From Rhyacophila brunnea (Eukaryota; Arthropoda; Insecta; Trichoptera; Rhyacophilidae), in the NCBI GenBank assembly GCA_022495005.1, contig JAGYXB010001753.1, positions 682,001 to 746,000 of the forward strand: 64,000 nt of DNA, written 5' to 3'. Shown one piece after another: positions 1 through 9,676 of the stretch (positions are counted from its first letter, which is position 1; each line of letters opens with the position of its first letter). A program made the translations under genes and the position numbers. Under the pieces are notes generated by a model. The model was not told the DNA's origin, made no database searches, and saw only the letters and a program-made list of their open reading frames with translations.

Positions 1-130
1 TCTCCTTTCACATTGGTCGACAACTAATAATCTGAGTGCACAATTATATTTTATATTTTTTATAATAATTTAATTCTAATAAATCGATTGGTTCGACCTC
101 GTTACGGAGTTCGTAAGTGGTGATTAAGGT

Positions 131-539
131 CATGGCCCCCACATCCTGAAGCTGGCCCAAAGGCTGGGATCTTTGTCGGCCCCCCTACCTATCGCAAAGG
201 TTAAAGGCAATGTCACGCTCTATAGTAGCGTTTTCCAAATGGCGTTTACGGTCAAATTAATCTATATAGTATATTTTTAATACACTTATCACATCCACTT
301 GAATTATGGAGTTATTAAGTAATGACAAAATAAAAAATTACATCACACAATCACATATTTTTAAATATAACCATAACAAAAGGAAAATAGCGCCGCAGAC
401 GACTTTTTTTACTACTAGAGCAAATTTGTGATATGTGTTTATCTCACTTATTTGGTCGACTCGCCACGCCGGGCCCACCATCAGCCCAGGCCCCCCAGGC
501 TAGAGCCCTGTCAGCCCCACCCCCCTTGTGGGGGCCATG
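131..539. mobile_element. hAT-like MITE, CATGGCCCC family, copy 1
   Basis: A 409-bp non-coding element that begins CATGGCCCCCACA and ends TGTGGGGGCCATG, an inverted terminal repeat of about 13 bp. It is flanked by 8-bp near-identical duplications, ATTAAGGT (123-130) and ATTGAGGT (540-547). Two other copies lie at 45733-46301 and 54597-54987 and share GC-rich subterminal blocks (CCCCCTACCTATC near the start, GGCTAGAGCC near the end) around an AT-rich middle. An 8-bp duplication and a CA..G terminus are what is known of hAT elements. Assignment to hAT is inference, because no transposase is present. It has split a LINE-like repeat, part of which resumes at 540. Confidence 0.75.
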
Positions 540-1160
540 ATTGAGGTAATCACGAAGAGATACTTCACATGGTTGAAACGTCAGTCTGTGATTGCATAAT
601 ACTTGCCTGTCAATATTATGTACCTATATCTGTTTGCTCTATCATAACTCATAAACTGCCAAACAAATATTTGTTAAACTAACCCAGCTTATACTGCCCT
701 GCTAAGTAAAAATACAGTGTTTTTAGATTTAGTGAAATGAGAACCTTAGTTTTATAGTACATTTTCTCTTATATTATGTAAAATTATTGAATTGTTTTGA
801 AATAATCTCTTAATAGTGTACATTTTTTCATTTTACTGAAACCAAAACAACTGTGTTTTTACTTATCAGGGCAGTATAATACCTGATTGAAGTAATTACG
901 AAGTGACGGTTCACGTGGTTGGGACACGTGTTCTGAATGCCGCAAGAGAATGCGACACTTCGTACACTTGTGGCACAGTCTCAAGAGTTACGTCACCATA
1001 ACAGGCCATCCTTCACCTTGCAGCAGTGCTACAAAAGCAATCTATGCGTTATAGGTCAGGCATACCGTAAATTAGCGATGGACCGAGAGCAGTGGCTTAA
1101 ATTTTTACATGCTCAATGCCCCAATGCTGGGATGTAACAGGGTGAAAGAAAAAGAAGAAA
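540..1160 (+). repeat. LINE-like ORF2 tail repeat with embedded MITE, copy 1
   Basis: This interval matches the reverse complement of 53636-54170 over most of its length, including flanks and an embedded MITE (694-874). After the MITE, 881-1136 encodes a decayed peptide with the pattern FTWLGHVF-stop-MPQE, followed by MDREQWLKFLHAQCPNAGM at 1078-1134. The W-x-GH-V-x-RM motif and the closing charged segment resemble the C-terminus of non-LTR retrotransposon ORF2 proteins (known family feature). The first 60 bases (540-600) are a second short copy of the FTWL segment. There are stops in frame, so it is dead. Exact LINE clade is not decided; an unclassified interspersed repeat is the alternative. 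Confidence 0.5.
694..874. mobile_element. CTGCCCTG MITE, copy 1
   Basis: A 181-bp non-coding element with inverted termini CTGCCCTGCTAAGTAAAAA and the matching right end, flanked by TATA on both sides (690-693 and 875-878). Other copies are 9229-9453, 53915-54079 and a 5'-truncated one ending at 35693. The flanking TATA may be a 2- to 4-bp target duplication. TA targets are typical of Tc1/mariner-derived MITEs, but the superfamily is not certain. It is at the same internal place of the LINE-like repeat in both copies of that repeat, so it inserted before the repeat was duplicated. Confidence 0.65.
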
Positions 1161-2539
1161 CTGATGTCCACGTACTGTTAAAATCTAACATTAAATAGAG
1201 AGAAACGATAGTGTTCTTGATGTATGGCAGACGTAGCTGGCCTTTTATTTTCTTGCGCTCATCCTGGTTAACAGGTTTGTTTTTACTCATACTGGCTTCA
1301 TGGATTGTCTTAGATAGAATATCCGTTGTTTTCTTGGAGAGCTTTTGATACGTGAGACAATTCGGCTTTTACAATGTAATGATTCACAGATTCGCGGTAC
1401 TCACGTCATCAAACGTTTAAACAGAATGATTATAAGATGATGTGAGTAGGTAATGATTGGTATAATTTAGTTTTCGGTAGACTCTCTGTCGTAAAAAAAC
1501 ATTCGACTTTCCAATAACTTCTACGTCAATAAATTATCTGATATTTATTTGATAATTATGTACCTGTATTTTAAGTAAGGAATTATTTATATAATTCTCT
1601 TTTTGAAAATCTAATGTTTTCTATTACTTACGTCTTGCAAATACCCACCCTCGTTGTCTCCTTTTCGAATCTTTCCAGCATACAGACTCCAATACCCAAA
1701 GCTTTCCGTCCCTCTTTTTCTTTGTCCGCAGCATTTCCGGTCATGCAGTTTTCACTGGTCACTGGTAGAAGGTGCAGTGGTGTAAATAAAAAGGAAAATT
1801 GAATCGTTATAAGAATATAATAGCACAACTAATATCAGTATAATTCCTTTCATTTCGCTTTTGATTCCATTCTTTATCACTACTACATAAAATAATTATC
1901 TTTTACTCATAAAAAGGCGTTTTCTATAGTATTACGTTTAACTTAACATATTAAGAATAAACTCTTTAAAACTGACTAATTATATTATATTGTTGAACAA
2001 TAATATATTAAAGAATTTAAATTTTATATTTTGAAAATCAGTGTCAATAAAATTTTGGCGATAAAACTAACTTATAATATAACACCCCCTTATAGGAAAA
2101 AAATGTTATTTTGATAAAAACTCATTTAAAGTTTTAAATCTTTCAAATATTCTCTGTAAATACATCAAAATTCTGCATATTATATAAATCAGTATAAATA
2201 TTACTTTAAAAAAATGATTTCTTTTCGGCTAAAATTTTCATTTTTCTTTTAAACACAATGAAAATGGGGGTAGAGGGGGTATTTTAATTTTATGGCAGTT
2301 TTTTATTATGATATTTAAAATTGATTTATTTGTTTATATAGCTTTTGATATCGTCACTTATATAAGTACATAATATGGAGAATAGTGCATGCTATTCATG
2401 CGGTATAAGTCACCATTACACCTGATTCTCCATTTCATATTTGAAATTAATAAATGTATGATCAAATTATGGTATTAATTTCTTGTTGCAATTTACATTA
2501 AATATCAGCTGACAATTTTCTTCATATCGGTGACAACCG
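1161..2539. other. AT-rich stretch, nothing supportable
   Basis: Low-complexity AT-rich DNA. Short open frames at 1614-1828 overlap on both strands and match nothing I recognise. There is a G-rich patch near 2264-2281. No element ends or gene signals were found. Confidence 0.6.
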
Positions 2540-2603
2540 GTCCGGATTGGTTCATTACAATGCAGTTCCACCATGAATTGACAGTTAACAAAATAAAAGA
2601 TAT
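2535..2603 (-). mobile_element. End fragment of GCAGTTCCACCATGAATT fold-back family
   Basis: Contains CAATGCAGTTCCACCATGAATTGACAG (2558-2584), the reverse complement of the outer end seen at 35.71-35.74 kb and 56.09-56.12 kb. Just left of it is ACCGGTCCGGATTGGTT, resembling the ACCGGTCCTAATTTATT arm of the 56-kb copy. It is a truncated copy of that fold-back element. Confidence 0.55.
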
Positions 2604-2894
2604 TAATATGTACTTGATAAAAATACATGATTACACAAATAACAAACATTTGAAATGGTGCTAACTTGTGCTTGCCCTATGCCCCAAGGCTGGGCCGTGA
2701 CAGGTCGAAAGAAGTAGTTATATTATTTTATTTAGTACCTATACCGGTTTCTGCGGTATATGTCGTAATTTTTATAGATTTGGATTGATGTTGTAGAGGG
2801 ACGAGAACCTCTTTGGAGTGAATGTGTATAATGATAAAGAAGACTTGTTGTAATAGTATATGAGCAGAAAGCCGCAACTTTATTGACGGGTTAA

Positions 2895-3017
2895 TAATTT
2901 GGACGCGGAAGACGCACCCGGCGCGTAATGACCAGGCGGCCGATCGATGGACTCATAATTAACGTGCATTTTAAATGGGGCAATTAAAAAATCATTATCT
3001 ACTCAGCAGCGAATGAG
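2895..3017 (+). mobile_element. TTAA-bounded short element, copy 1
   Basis: A 123-bp segment running from TAATTTGGACGC to GCAGCGAATGAG and bounded by TTAA on both sides (2891-2894 and 3018-3021). Close copies occur at 50635-50751 (also TTAA on both sides) and, inverted, at 26418-26534. A diverged relative is near 28215-28330. It holds a GC-rich part with GCGCGTAATGACCAGG and GGCCGATCGAT and an AT-rich part with AATTAACGTG. TTAA targets are known for piggyBac and a few other superfamilies. The two ends are not good inverted repeats, so the class is undecided. Confidence 0.6.
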
Positions 3018-3021
3018 TTAA

Positions 3022-3555
3022 TTAATAAGTATAATAACAAGAGTGAAGTTAACAGTGCAGGTAACATACGGTGAGAAATGCTTCGTCGGAGATGTTACAA
3101 TCGAGTGTCGCTCGGTGGGATTGGCTCAGTCCGAGGTACAATGATTGTACCGCTACTGATATACTGAGACTGAATCTGATATTCCACCAATCGTTCTTTG
3201 ATTATTATTAAAATCCACATTCAATAAATGCGACCAGTCGTCGTTGCTGTAGGTCACCATTGAATAACCTGCTGCCATTGCATTACTGCGAGGTGTTTCG
3301 CTGACAAAACCTGAGGTAGTCGACCGTCATTGAAGTATGCCACACCTGTTAAATGTGCTGCCATATAGATAAATAGTTAACGAATAAACATTTATTCAAT
3401 TGCTTGGTGTAAATAATATGGATAGTAAAAACTTTCAATCATAGACTTTATAGAGTATTTTCGTAGTCATTTGAAACATCAAGCACTGTGACAAACAAAA
3501 TGAATACTGATGACAATAAAAACGATCAATTCACGTGTAATGATTTTACTGGCAT
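3022..3555. other. Unassigned intergenic stretch
   Basis: Mixed-composition DNA with no recognisable gene or element end. It lies between the TTAA-bounded element and the two-stranded open region. Confidence 0.4.
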
Positions 3556-3901
3556 TTAATAAATTGAACATAATATATTCTCACTCGTATAATAATATGT
3601 ATTGAACGCAACTGCCCCTCTGTATATAAAAGATGAGAGAAGCGATTCACAATTGAATGCGTCCCTCATCCCCACAAACCACCCCCTATTTTCGTCTCCG
3701 AGTGCGATTTTCAAAGCCGATTTGTCTCTCGGTTTACTGGTGAGAAGAAAAGCGACGAGTCCTGTGGAAAACCTCCGCCATTTTCGATTGCAACGTTTTC
3801 CCGTACTAAAGAGCATGTCCAAGATGTCATACTTATTTTCACAAAGCATTTTATATAATACTTGCTCTCAGCGATTTGTGACATTTTGTCCATTGGTATA
3901 A
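3556..3901. other. Open on both strands: possible exon or promoter-proximal DNA
   Basis: Two overlapping open frames of 97 aa (minus, 3556-3849) and 99 aa (plus, 3602-3901) cover a locally GC-richer segment in AT-rich surroundings. I do not recognise either product. The minus product contains TSKPRDKSALKIALGD. The plus product is serine-rich with no domain I know. Overlapping open frames on both strands usually mean composition, a repeat or a conserved non-coding block rather than two genes. It may be a first exon or an unrecognised repeat. Confidence 0.3.
3623..3632 (+). promoter_or_regulatory. TATA-box-like sequence
   Basis: TATATAAAAG matches the metazoan TATA consensus closely. A weak TCACAAT initiator-like sequence follows about 25 bp downstream. 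There is no confirmed transcript, and such a match can occur by chance in AT-rich DNA. Confidence 0.25.
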
Positions 3902-4085
3902 ACACTATATACCATTATTTTAAACATTGAATATGAAGATGCACGATTTTTTATTCAGGTAACTTTCATTAAATAAAACTTTAATAAAAATAATCTGAAA
4001 ATCAATAGATAATTTGGTACTGTTCGGTTATCAGGAATACAGCGGAAAACACATTTTTAAAATAGCCGATAAACTAGATTATTTG

Positions 4086-4155
4086 TTAGGTTAACCTAAC
4101 CAAACCTAACCTAACCTAACCTAACCTTACCCAACCTAACCTAACCCAAACTAAC
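4086..4155. repeat. Interstitial CCTAA (TTAGG) repeats
   Basis: A degenerate run of CCTAA units, with a few variants such as CCTTAC and CCAAAC, lies in the loop of the outer fold-back element. TTAGG is the ancestral arthropod telomere repeat (known). The run is about 60-70 bp and interstitial, so it is not itself a telomere. Confidence 0.75.
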
Positions 4156-4208
4156 AAATAATCCAGTATATCGGGTATTTTCAAAATGTGTGTTCCGCTG
4201 TATTCCTG

Positions 4209-4512
4209 TGGGTCTATTCTATGCTTATCGACCGCTAAAGTGATAAAGTGAAAAATATTATCAAACTTAGGGTAGGTTTGTATCAAAATATTAGCACTTA
4301 TTGTAACAATTACACGAAGCCGGTTTTATTGTTGCAATAAGTGCTATATTTTAACAGCACCTATCTTGCTGCTGTTAAAATATCGCACTTATTGCAACAA
4401 TAAAACCGGCTTCGTGTAATTGTTACAATAAGTGCTAATATTTTGATACAAACCTACCCTAAGTTTGATACTATTTATCAATTTAGTGTTTGATAAGTAT
4501 AGAATAGACCCA
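4209..4512. mobile_element. 304-bp nearly complete palindrome inserted in the fold-back arm
   Basis: Begins TGGGTCTATTCTATGCTTATC and ends GATAAGTATAGAATAGACCCA (one mismatch between ends). It continues as inverted arms almost to the centre near 4360; the longest stretch, from ATCAAACTTAGGG inward, is near-perfect for over 100 bp. CTG stands directly before (4206-4208) and after (4513-4515), and removing the insert with one CTG restores the outer arm, so CTG is a likely 3-bp target duplication. No open frame. Class unknown. Confidence 0.75.
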
Positions 4513-4531
4513 CTGATAACCAAACAGTACC

Positions 4532-5102
4532 GATAATTTTTATAAAAGTTTTTGTACGTTAACTAAACATAAATTTAATTTAATATATTCAACGAATAAT
4601 TTACCAGATTTGACAATGTATCATTATTTATTAAACACACATCATTTCAAAAGCAAACTCAAATATATATCCACCAGACAACATTTTTGAAATAATATTA
4701 AATTTAATCAATTAGAATTTAAATTCATTTTCCACCGAGTACCCTTGGTCAATAATATAAACTTTCTAAATGTGCTTAAATCAAATAATAAAAGTAGTAC
4801 AATGTTTGATAGATATAAATATTAATTATCATGCCATTATAGCGCAAATGTGGTTTTTCGTTTGTTTTATATTACTTTAACATTTATTGTTTTTTAACTG
4901 ATGTTAAGTTGTCAGAATTCCATTAAAATAAATCTAAAATAAAGTCTTTACTAATTCTACCATAGATTTACAATAAAGACGCACACACAATCAATAAAAT
5001 TGTAAATATATTTTGATCATCAGAAAGTGAAAACGATTTTTTTAATAAATATATGAGTTTGACAAACAGCAATATCACCCACCAAGCAAAACACATGTGT
5101 TC
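4532..5102. other. AT-rich stretch, nothing supportable
   Basis: AT-rich DNA without open frames of note or element ends. Confidence 0.6.
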
Positions 5103-5110
5103 CGTGAGTT

Positions 5111-5726
5111 TATGGATTGAAATAGTGAATAAACACATCAATACCGGTATTTATTAATGAATATCGGTCTTAATATGAGCATTCGTCAAAAAATATAGAA
5201 TAAACAAATTAATTTATAAATAAATTTAGCTATAAAAACCTTTTAAAATATTGATATTTCATGGCAAAAGTATCTAAGTATACTGATTCATAATATTCTG
5301 TTGATATTGAAAAATATGTATATATTATTATGTTCCTATGCTAGAACTGCTGATTTTTATAAATACTTTGAATTTCATGATCGGATTTTTTTTTTGAATA
5401 TTCGTGTATTTTTTAGCTGCGCAAGTATTGTAAGACATCTGATATGTCAGTCCGCATAGTTTGTTTCCTTATTTTTTAATTAACTGATTATTGATAATAT
5501 ATTTAAAAAAAAAAATTAAATTACAAAGTAGCGTCTGAACTAAAAATATTTGCGTCTCAGCAGCACAGAGATTTTACGCTCAACTATATATGTATAAAGT
5601 AATGAAACATTGAAAAATTAAACGCGTCTGCTTTCTTAATACTGAAAAGACCGTTTTTTTAAATCGGTATTTCGATATTGTCGAAACTTAAATTCCGGTT
5701 TTAAAATATCGGTATTTCAATCCCTA
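5111..5726. mobile_element. hAT-like non-autonomous element, ATACCGG family, copy 1
   Basis: Left end TATGGATTGAAATA and right end CGGTATTTCAATCCCTA are inverted repeats, followed inward by runs of ATACCGGTATT and ATATCGG. The flanks share GTGAG within an 8-bp frame (CGTGAGTT at 5103-5110; AGTGAGCC at 5727-5734), a decayed duplication. The relative at 58399-58991 has a better-preserved 8-bp duplication, and some interior sequence is shared (AGCAGCACA region). 8-bp duplications fit hAT. No transposase. Confidence 0.6.
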
Positions 5727-5734
5727 AGTGAGCC

Positions 5735-7049
5735 AAAGGCTTTTTTATAAATATATACAACAAAAGTATGCTAGACACCGGGTGACTGTCGGCCACATCG
5801 GACACCAGAGATTGCATAGTGAACGAAGGATTTTATGGTGAACAATATATATGATAAAAATAATCCACAACGTTTCGAGTCGAAATTCTCATCAGACGGT
5901 TTCGAGCACCAACGACATCTGTCACGACCCGACCCATTTCACAATATATTACTGAGGTTTTTTTCAAAGTTATGTATCTCTCTATAACTTTTATTTTTAT
6001 TATTCATCCGAATCACTTAGGAACGTCTCGTCAATAAAATATCCGATCGAGTTTTTTTTTCCACAAATTCCAATTCATTTTACAAACACGTGTGCGTGAA
6101 ATTTAATATTAACGACATACGTAGTCAAGAGTAAAGAGAGAAAAATGTCATATTTTTTATCACCACATATTTTATGAGATTTTTCGTCGTACTTGACACT
6201 TTTACGAACTTTCCGCAAACTATTCAACTCACTCGTGGAAAGTTTTTCCGTTGAATTTTCCCTGTGAGTAATTACTTGAGAATATTTTCCTAGTAGAGCG
6301 CGTTTTTATAAATTGCCACAAGTTCTTAGTTGAGAGAGAATAGATTTTTCAATGACCACATAAAGTTGGCTACATTCTGCATTATTAATGTGTCGTGCAC
6401 ACATTATGCTACGGAAGAATGAATAATTTATATATCGACATAATGAAGTCTTTAATCAACTAAAAGTGTTGCTAGGATATCGGATAGTGTTATAATTAAG
6501 GTACCGAAGATTTATCTGAGAATCTGTGATGGCAATTTTAGTTTATATCTATATGACGGCATGTTGAAAGGATTTGACAAGCGGCTTTTGAGCGAGGATA
6601 CTCAAAACTTCCAGTTTCGGCAGGATTATTACGAGAAATACCTTCTGAATTCTAAACTACGGTATATTATCTTTGTTCATAATACCAGCCAGAAATGCAA
6701 ACGGCAATCATTGTTGACACCATACTAGTGCTTAAAGTTTGATGATTGAAGATGATTTATTTATTGAAAATTAAAATTACTATAAAAGTAAAAATCAATA
6801 TATGTATCTATATTGTGTTAAAACTTTTAATTTACATTCAAACGATACAAATAATAATGTGAACTTAATGGGCTATTCAAAGATCTAGCAGCAAAAGTGG
6901 GAAGCCTCACGAAGGCAATTTTTTGTGTTAAAAAATTTTTCGCGTCTTATTGAGGACGTAAAGATCTCTCCACATAGTTTTTTATGTCCGTATAGTTTAA
7001 CTTTTTACTATATATTTATTAATTATAATCATTTACATTTCATTACACC
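5735..7049. other. Unassigned AT-rich DNA
   Basis: No recognisable gene, element terminus or RNA. The open frame reaching 7149 is partly formed by the SINE that begins near 7055. Confidence 0.5.
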
Positions 7050-7052
7050 TAC

Positions 7053-7255
7053 AATGGACGCGCGGCTTAAGCGTCGGCCCAGGTTTGAATCCTGGTTCTG
7101 GCAAGTACACATACTGTTTTTCAATTTGTGTATAGACCTAATAGGTTGATCAAGTTTCTAACATCCATTTCTCGTGAAAACAAAATCTGTTAATAAAAAT
7201 CTTCACTCTGTGGAGGCCCATATGATCTTAAAAATCGGACATGGTCAAAAAATAT
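7053..7255 (+). mobile_element. tRNA-derived SINE, family A
   Basis: Head GCGCGGCTTAAGCGTCGG with box B AGGTTTGAATCCT (7080-7092), then a body CTGGCAAGTACACATACTG...AATAGGTTGATCAAGT...TGTGGAGGCCCATATGATC and an A-rich tail. The same body occurs at 60976-61232 and 47925-48092. Compared with the 61-kb copy, about 20 bp between box A and box B is missing. SINEs of this type are transcribed by RNA polymerase III and copied by LINE enzymes (known). Confidence 0.8.
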
Positions 7256-8859
7256 TTTATTTTTATTAATTCACCGTGTTTCTCTCTCCCATAGACATTT
7301 TCTATTAGAAAGTCTCTATAAATAGTGTTGAAGCACACTTGAGTGCGTGGTGATCTCAGTCTTAGGTATCTGCTCCTAGACGTCAAAAACTCATAGAACG
7401 AGTATAGTGCTGGGTCTTTTTATTATCTGTTCCCTTAACATCCAGACTTTAACTTCGTAGTTCAGTGCGGGGCGGGGTTGACGTAGCACCCGATCGCCCT
7501 CCATGGGTATCCATAACTATATTTGGAATGCAGAATAGATTTTTCAATAATTCAAAAGTACTGCTTGATCTTAATCTTATGGTCTGGACCCCAATCTTAA
7601 TAATACAATAGCATTTGTTAATTTTTTAATGTGAATTTTCGGTTATCTAAATTTCATTTTGCGTTATTATACAGAATGCATAATACATCTTGACCCTTTC
7701 TAAAGTTTCCAGTGTGCAAATAATTGGTAGCAATATTACATTTACCACCAATGGATGCGTATGGCGTTTTTTTTGCATCCGATTTATTTTTAATCTCGTC
7801 TTATCTGTCGTCGACGTACCCTTGTGCGGACAACGCAAGGGTGTCGACTCGTTTCGACAAGTTCGCTGAACAACAAAATCTCGGGTTCAAAAGATTTATC
7901 TAAATTTTCTGTCTTTACGTGACTATAAATAAATTGCTTTGTCCCTTAAAACGTTGATAAGTTCTGCGAGTCACCGCAAAATCCAAAATAGAAAGGTCGA
8001 GCCACAATCAATTATTTATTTCGCTAAGCCGAGAAGCATGATACAAACAGATCTTTGTAAAATATTGTCGTTGTGGATTTTTGTTAAATTATTATTTATG
8101 CCCTCTGGCATTGTTCTATTGTTTTGAATGAGTAATAAATTTAATTACAGTCTGTTTTATTTAACAATATGAAAATAATTTAATTAAATATTTTCACTTA
8201 GGCACCTATTTCGTTTTCCCAAATCTCTTTTGCATATTGAATTGACATGGGCTTTTGATTCTATGGTAGATTTGTAATCCAAATGTAAACTATATATTTC
8301 ACATAATATCAATCAGATGTTTTTTTTTTTATATTCGTTATTATTTAAATAATATTTTATATATAATGTATACTGGCAGTATGCGCACGCAAATTTTTCA
8401 CTGTTTAGTTTTAACAATGCTTTTCGAAATCAATCAATATATCGCATTAATTATAACGCTATTCAATTTGACTAAATTAATGAAATTTATTTATCGTGAA
8501 TCCGATATGAATGCCTTTTTTACATATTATTATTATAACGTCAAATACCTTTACTGGGTTCCGATCCCAAATAGAATATTACACACTTTTATGAAATTCG
8601 CTTTCGTTTTTAATAAAATTATATAAGTGTACATAACTTTATTATAATATCATGCGTTATATAACTTTAAAAAGCTTCAAAAAATAGATTAAGAAACATT
8701 AAAAAAAAAAATTAAAAAATTATGGACGTAGCGAGTCAACAAGAGCTTGGGTGGAAAACGATTTATATATTTACAGATTATATTATTTACAGACAGTATA
8801 CAGCTTGCAATTATTCGAGTAGATTAATTTAACTATGCAAGCATTAATGTTAGACGTCT
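7256..8859. other. Unassigned stretch
   Basis: Includes a somewhat GC-richer patch at 7443-7510 (GCGGGGCGGGGTTGACG) that I cannot assign, otherwise AT-rich. The open frames at 7647-8626 are lysine/isoleucine-rich translations of AT-rich DNA with no recognisable domain. Confidence 0.4.
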
Positions 8860-8867
8860 CCGGTGGA

Positions 8868-9032
8868 AGGTTAGATCCGACTGCCCTTTACCCATGACCT
8901 CAGGCGGACGGCAAGTGACGATATCCTATCGGCAGTCGCTCTTACACATTGATAGATTTCTTCTTTATCGAAAACCGTTGGGGTGGAGTTGTGCCTTTCT
9001 CAGAAATGGCTCACTGGCAGAACATTTTTTAA
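8868..9032. repeat. Dispersed repeat block sharing TCAGAAATGGCTCACTGGCAG
   Basis: The 31-bp string from CAGAAATGG to ACATTTTTT (about 9000-9031) recurs near 22761-22792. Both copies are preceded by GGCGGACGG/GCAGACGG-type sequence. This is a piece of an interspersed repeat of unknown class. Confidence 0.45.
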
Positions 9033-9228
9033 AGCAAATCAAACATGTACGGGCAGTAATAAATAACATTAATCTTAGCTTAATTGCTGCTAACTTCTGG
9101 TTATAAGACCATCAGAAGCCAGTTCTATCTCATCTCTGAAGGGAGGGTTAATTTAATGAATGTTGACATAAACCTCCAGTGGAGTGGGCGAGCTTGTAGA
9201 TCATCAATTATTATTGACAATACCTACT

Positions 9229-9453
9229 CTGCCCTGCTAAGTAAAAAGACAGTGGTTTTGATTTTAGTGAAATGAGATTTTGATAGTGAATTATTAAAAT
9301 ATTTTGACATTAGCTCTAAATAAACAGTGTATATTAAGAGATTTTATCAAAAGAATCCAATAATTTTGTATAATATTAGAGAAAGAGTAATTTAAAACTT
9401 GGGTTCCCATTTCCCTAAAACCAAAAACACTGTCTTTTTCTTTTGAAGGACAG
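9229..9453. mobile_element. CTGCCCTG MITE, copy 2
   Basis: Left end CTGCCCTGCTAAGTAAAAAG and right end TTTTTCTTTTGAAGGACAG, with the shared interior AGAATCCAATAATTTTGTATAATATTAG. It is longer (225 bp) than copy 1, with an extra segment after the left end. The right terminus has lost one G of the GGCAG end. Confidence 0.6.
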
Positions 9454-9676
9454 TTCTCATCTCATTGGATGAAACCGTTATTGATTATTTAATCATGTGG
9501 ATTAAATATTATATTGTATGATGTGTTATTCTTATTAATAATTATATTATTTTTCTATGTTTTCAGGTACTACTCGTTAACCCGTTAATGTCGATCACGA
9601 ACACCCACTTATCACCACTGATATCAGGTATCTAATTACAAGTATTTCTAATATTAAATTAATTTCACTTGTAGTA

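Larger units (their letters stand above)
4016..4531. mobile_element. Fold-back element GGTACTGTTCGG, with a nested palindrome
   Basis: Outer arms start GGTACTGTTCGGTTATCAGG and end CTGATAACCAAACAGTACC. The arms also include GGAATACAGCGG / CCGCTGTATTCC and ATTATTTGTTAG / CTAACAAATAAT. A compact 94-bp relative stands at 26264-26357. The right arm is interrupted at CCTG/ATAACC by a second palindrome at 4209-4512. The loop carries CCTAA repeats. No coding capacity. Fold-back or MITE is inferred from structure. Confidence 0.75.

Noticed and set aside
4086..4155. Chromosome end or subtelomere
   Set aside because: The run is short, degenerate and flanked by fold-back arms on both sides.
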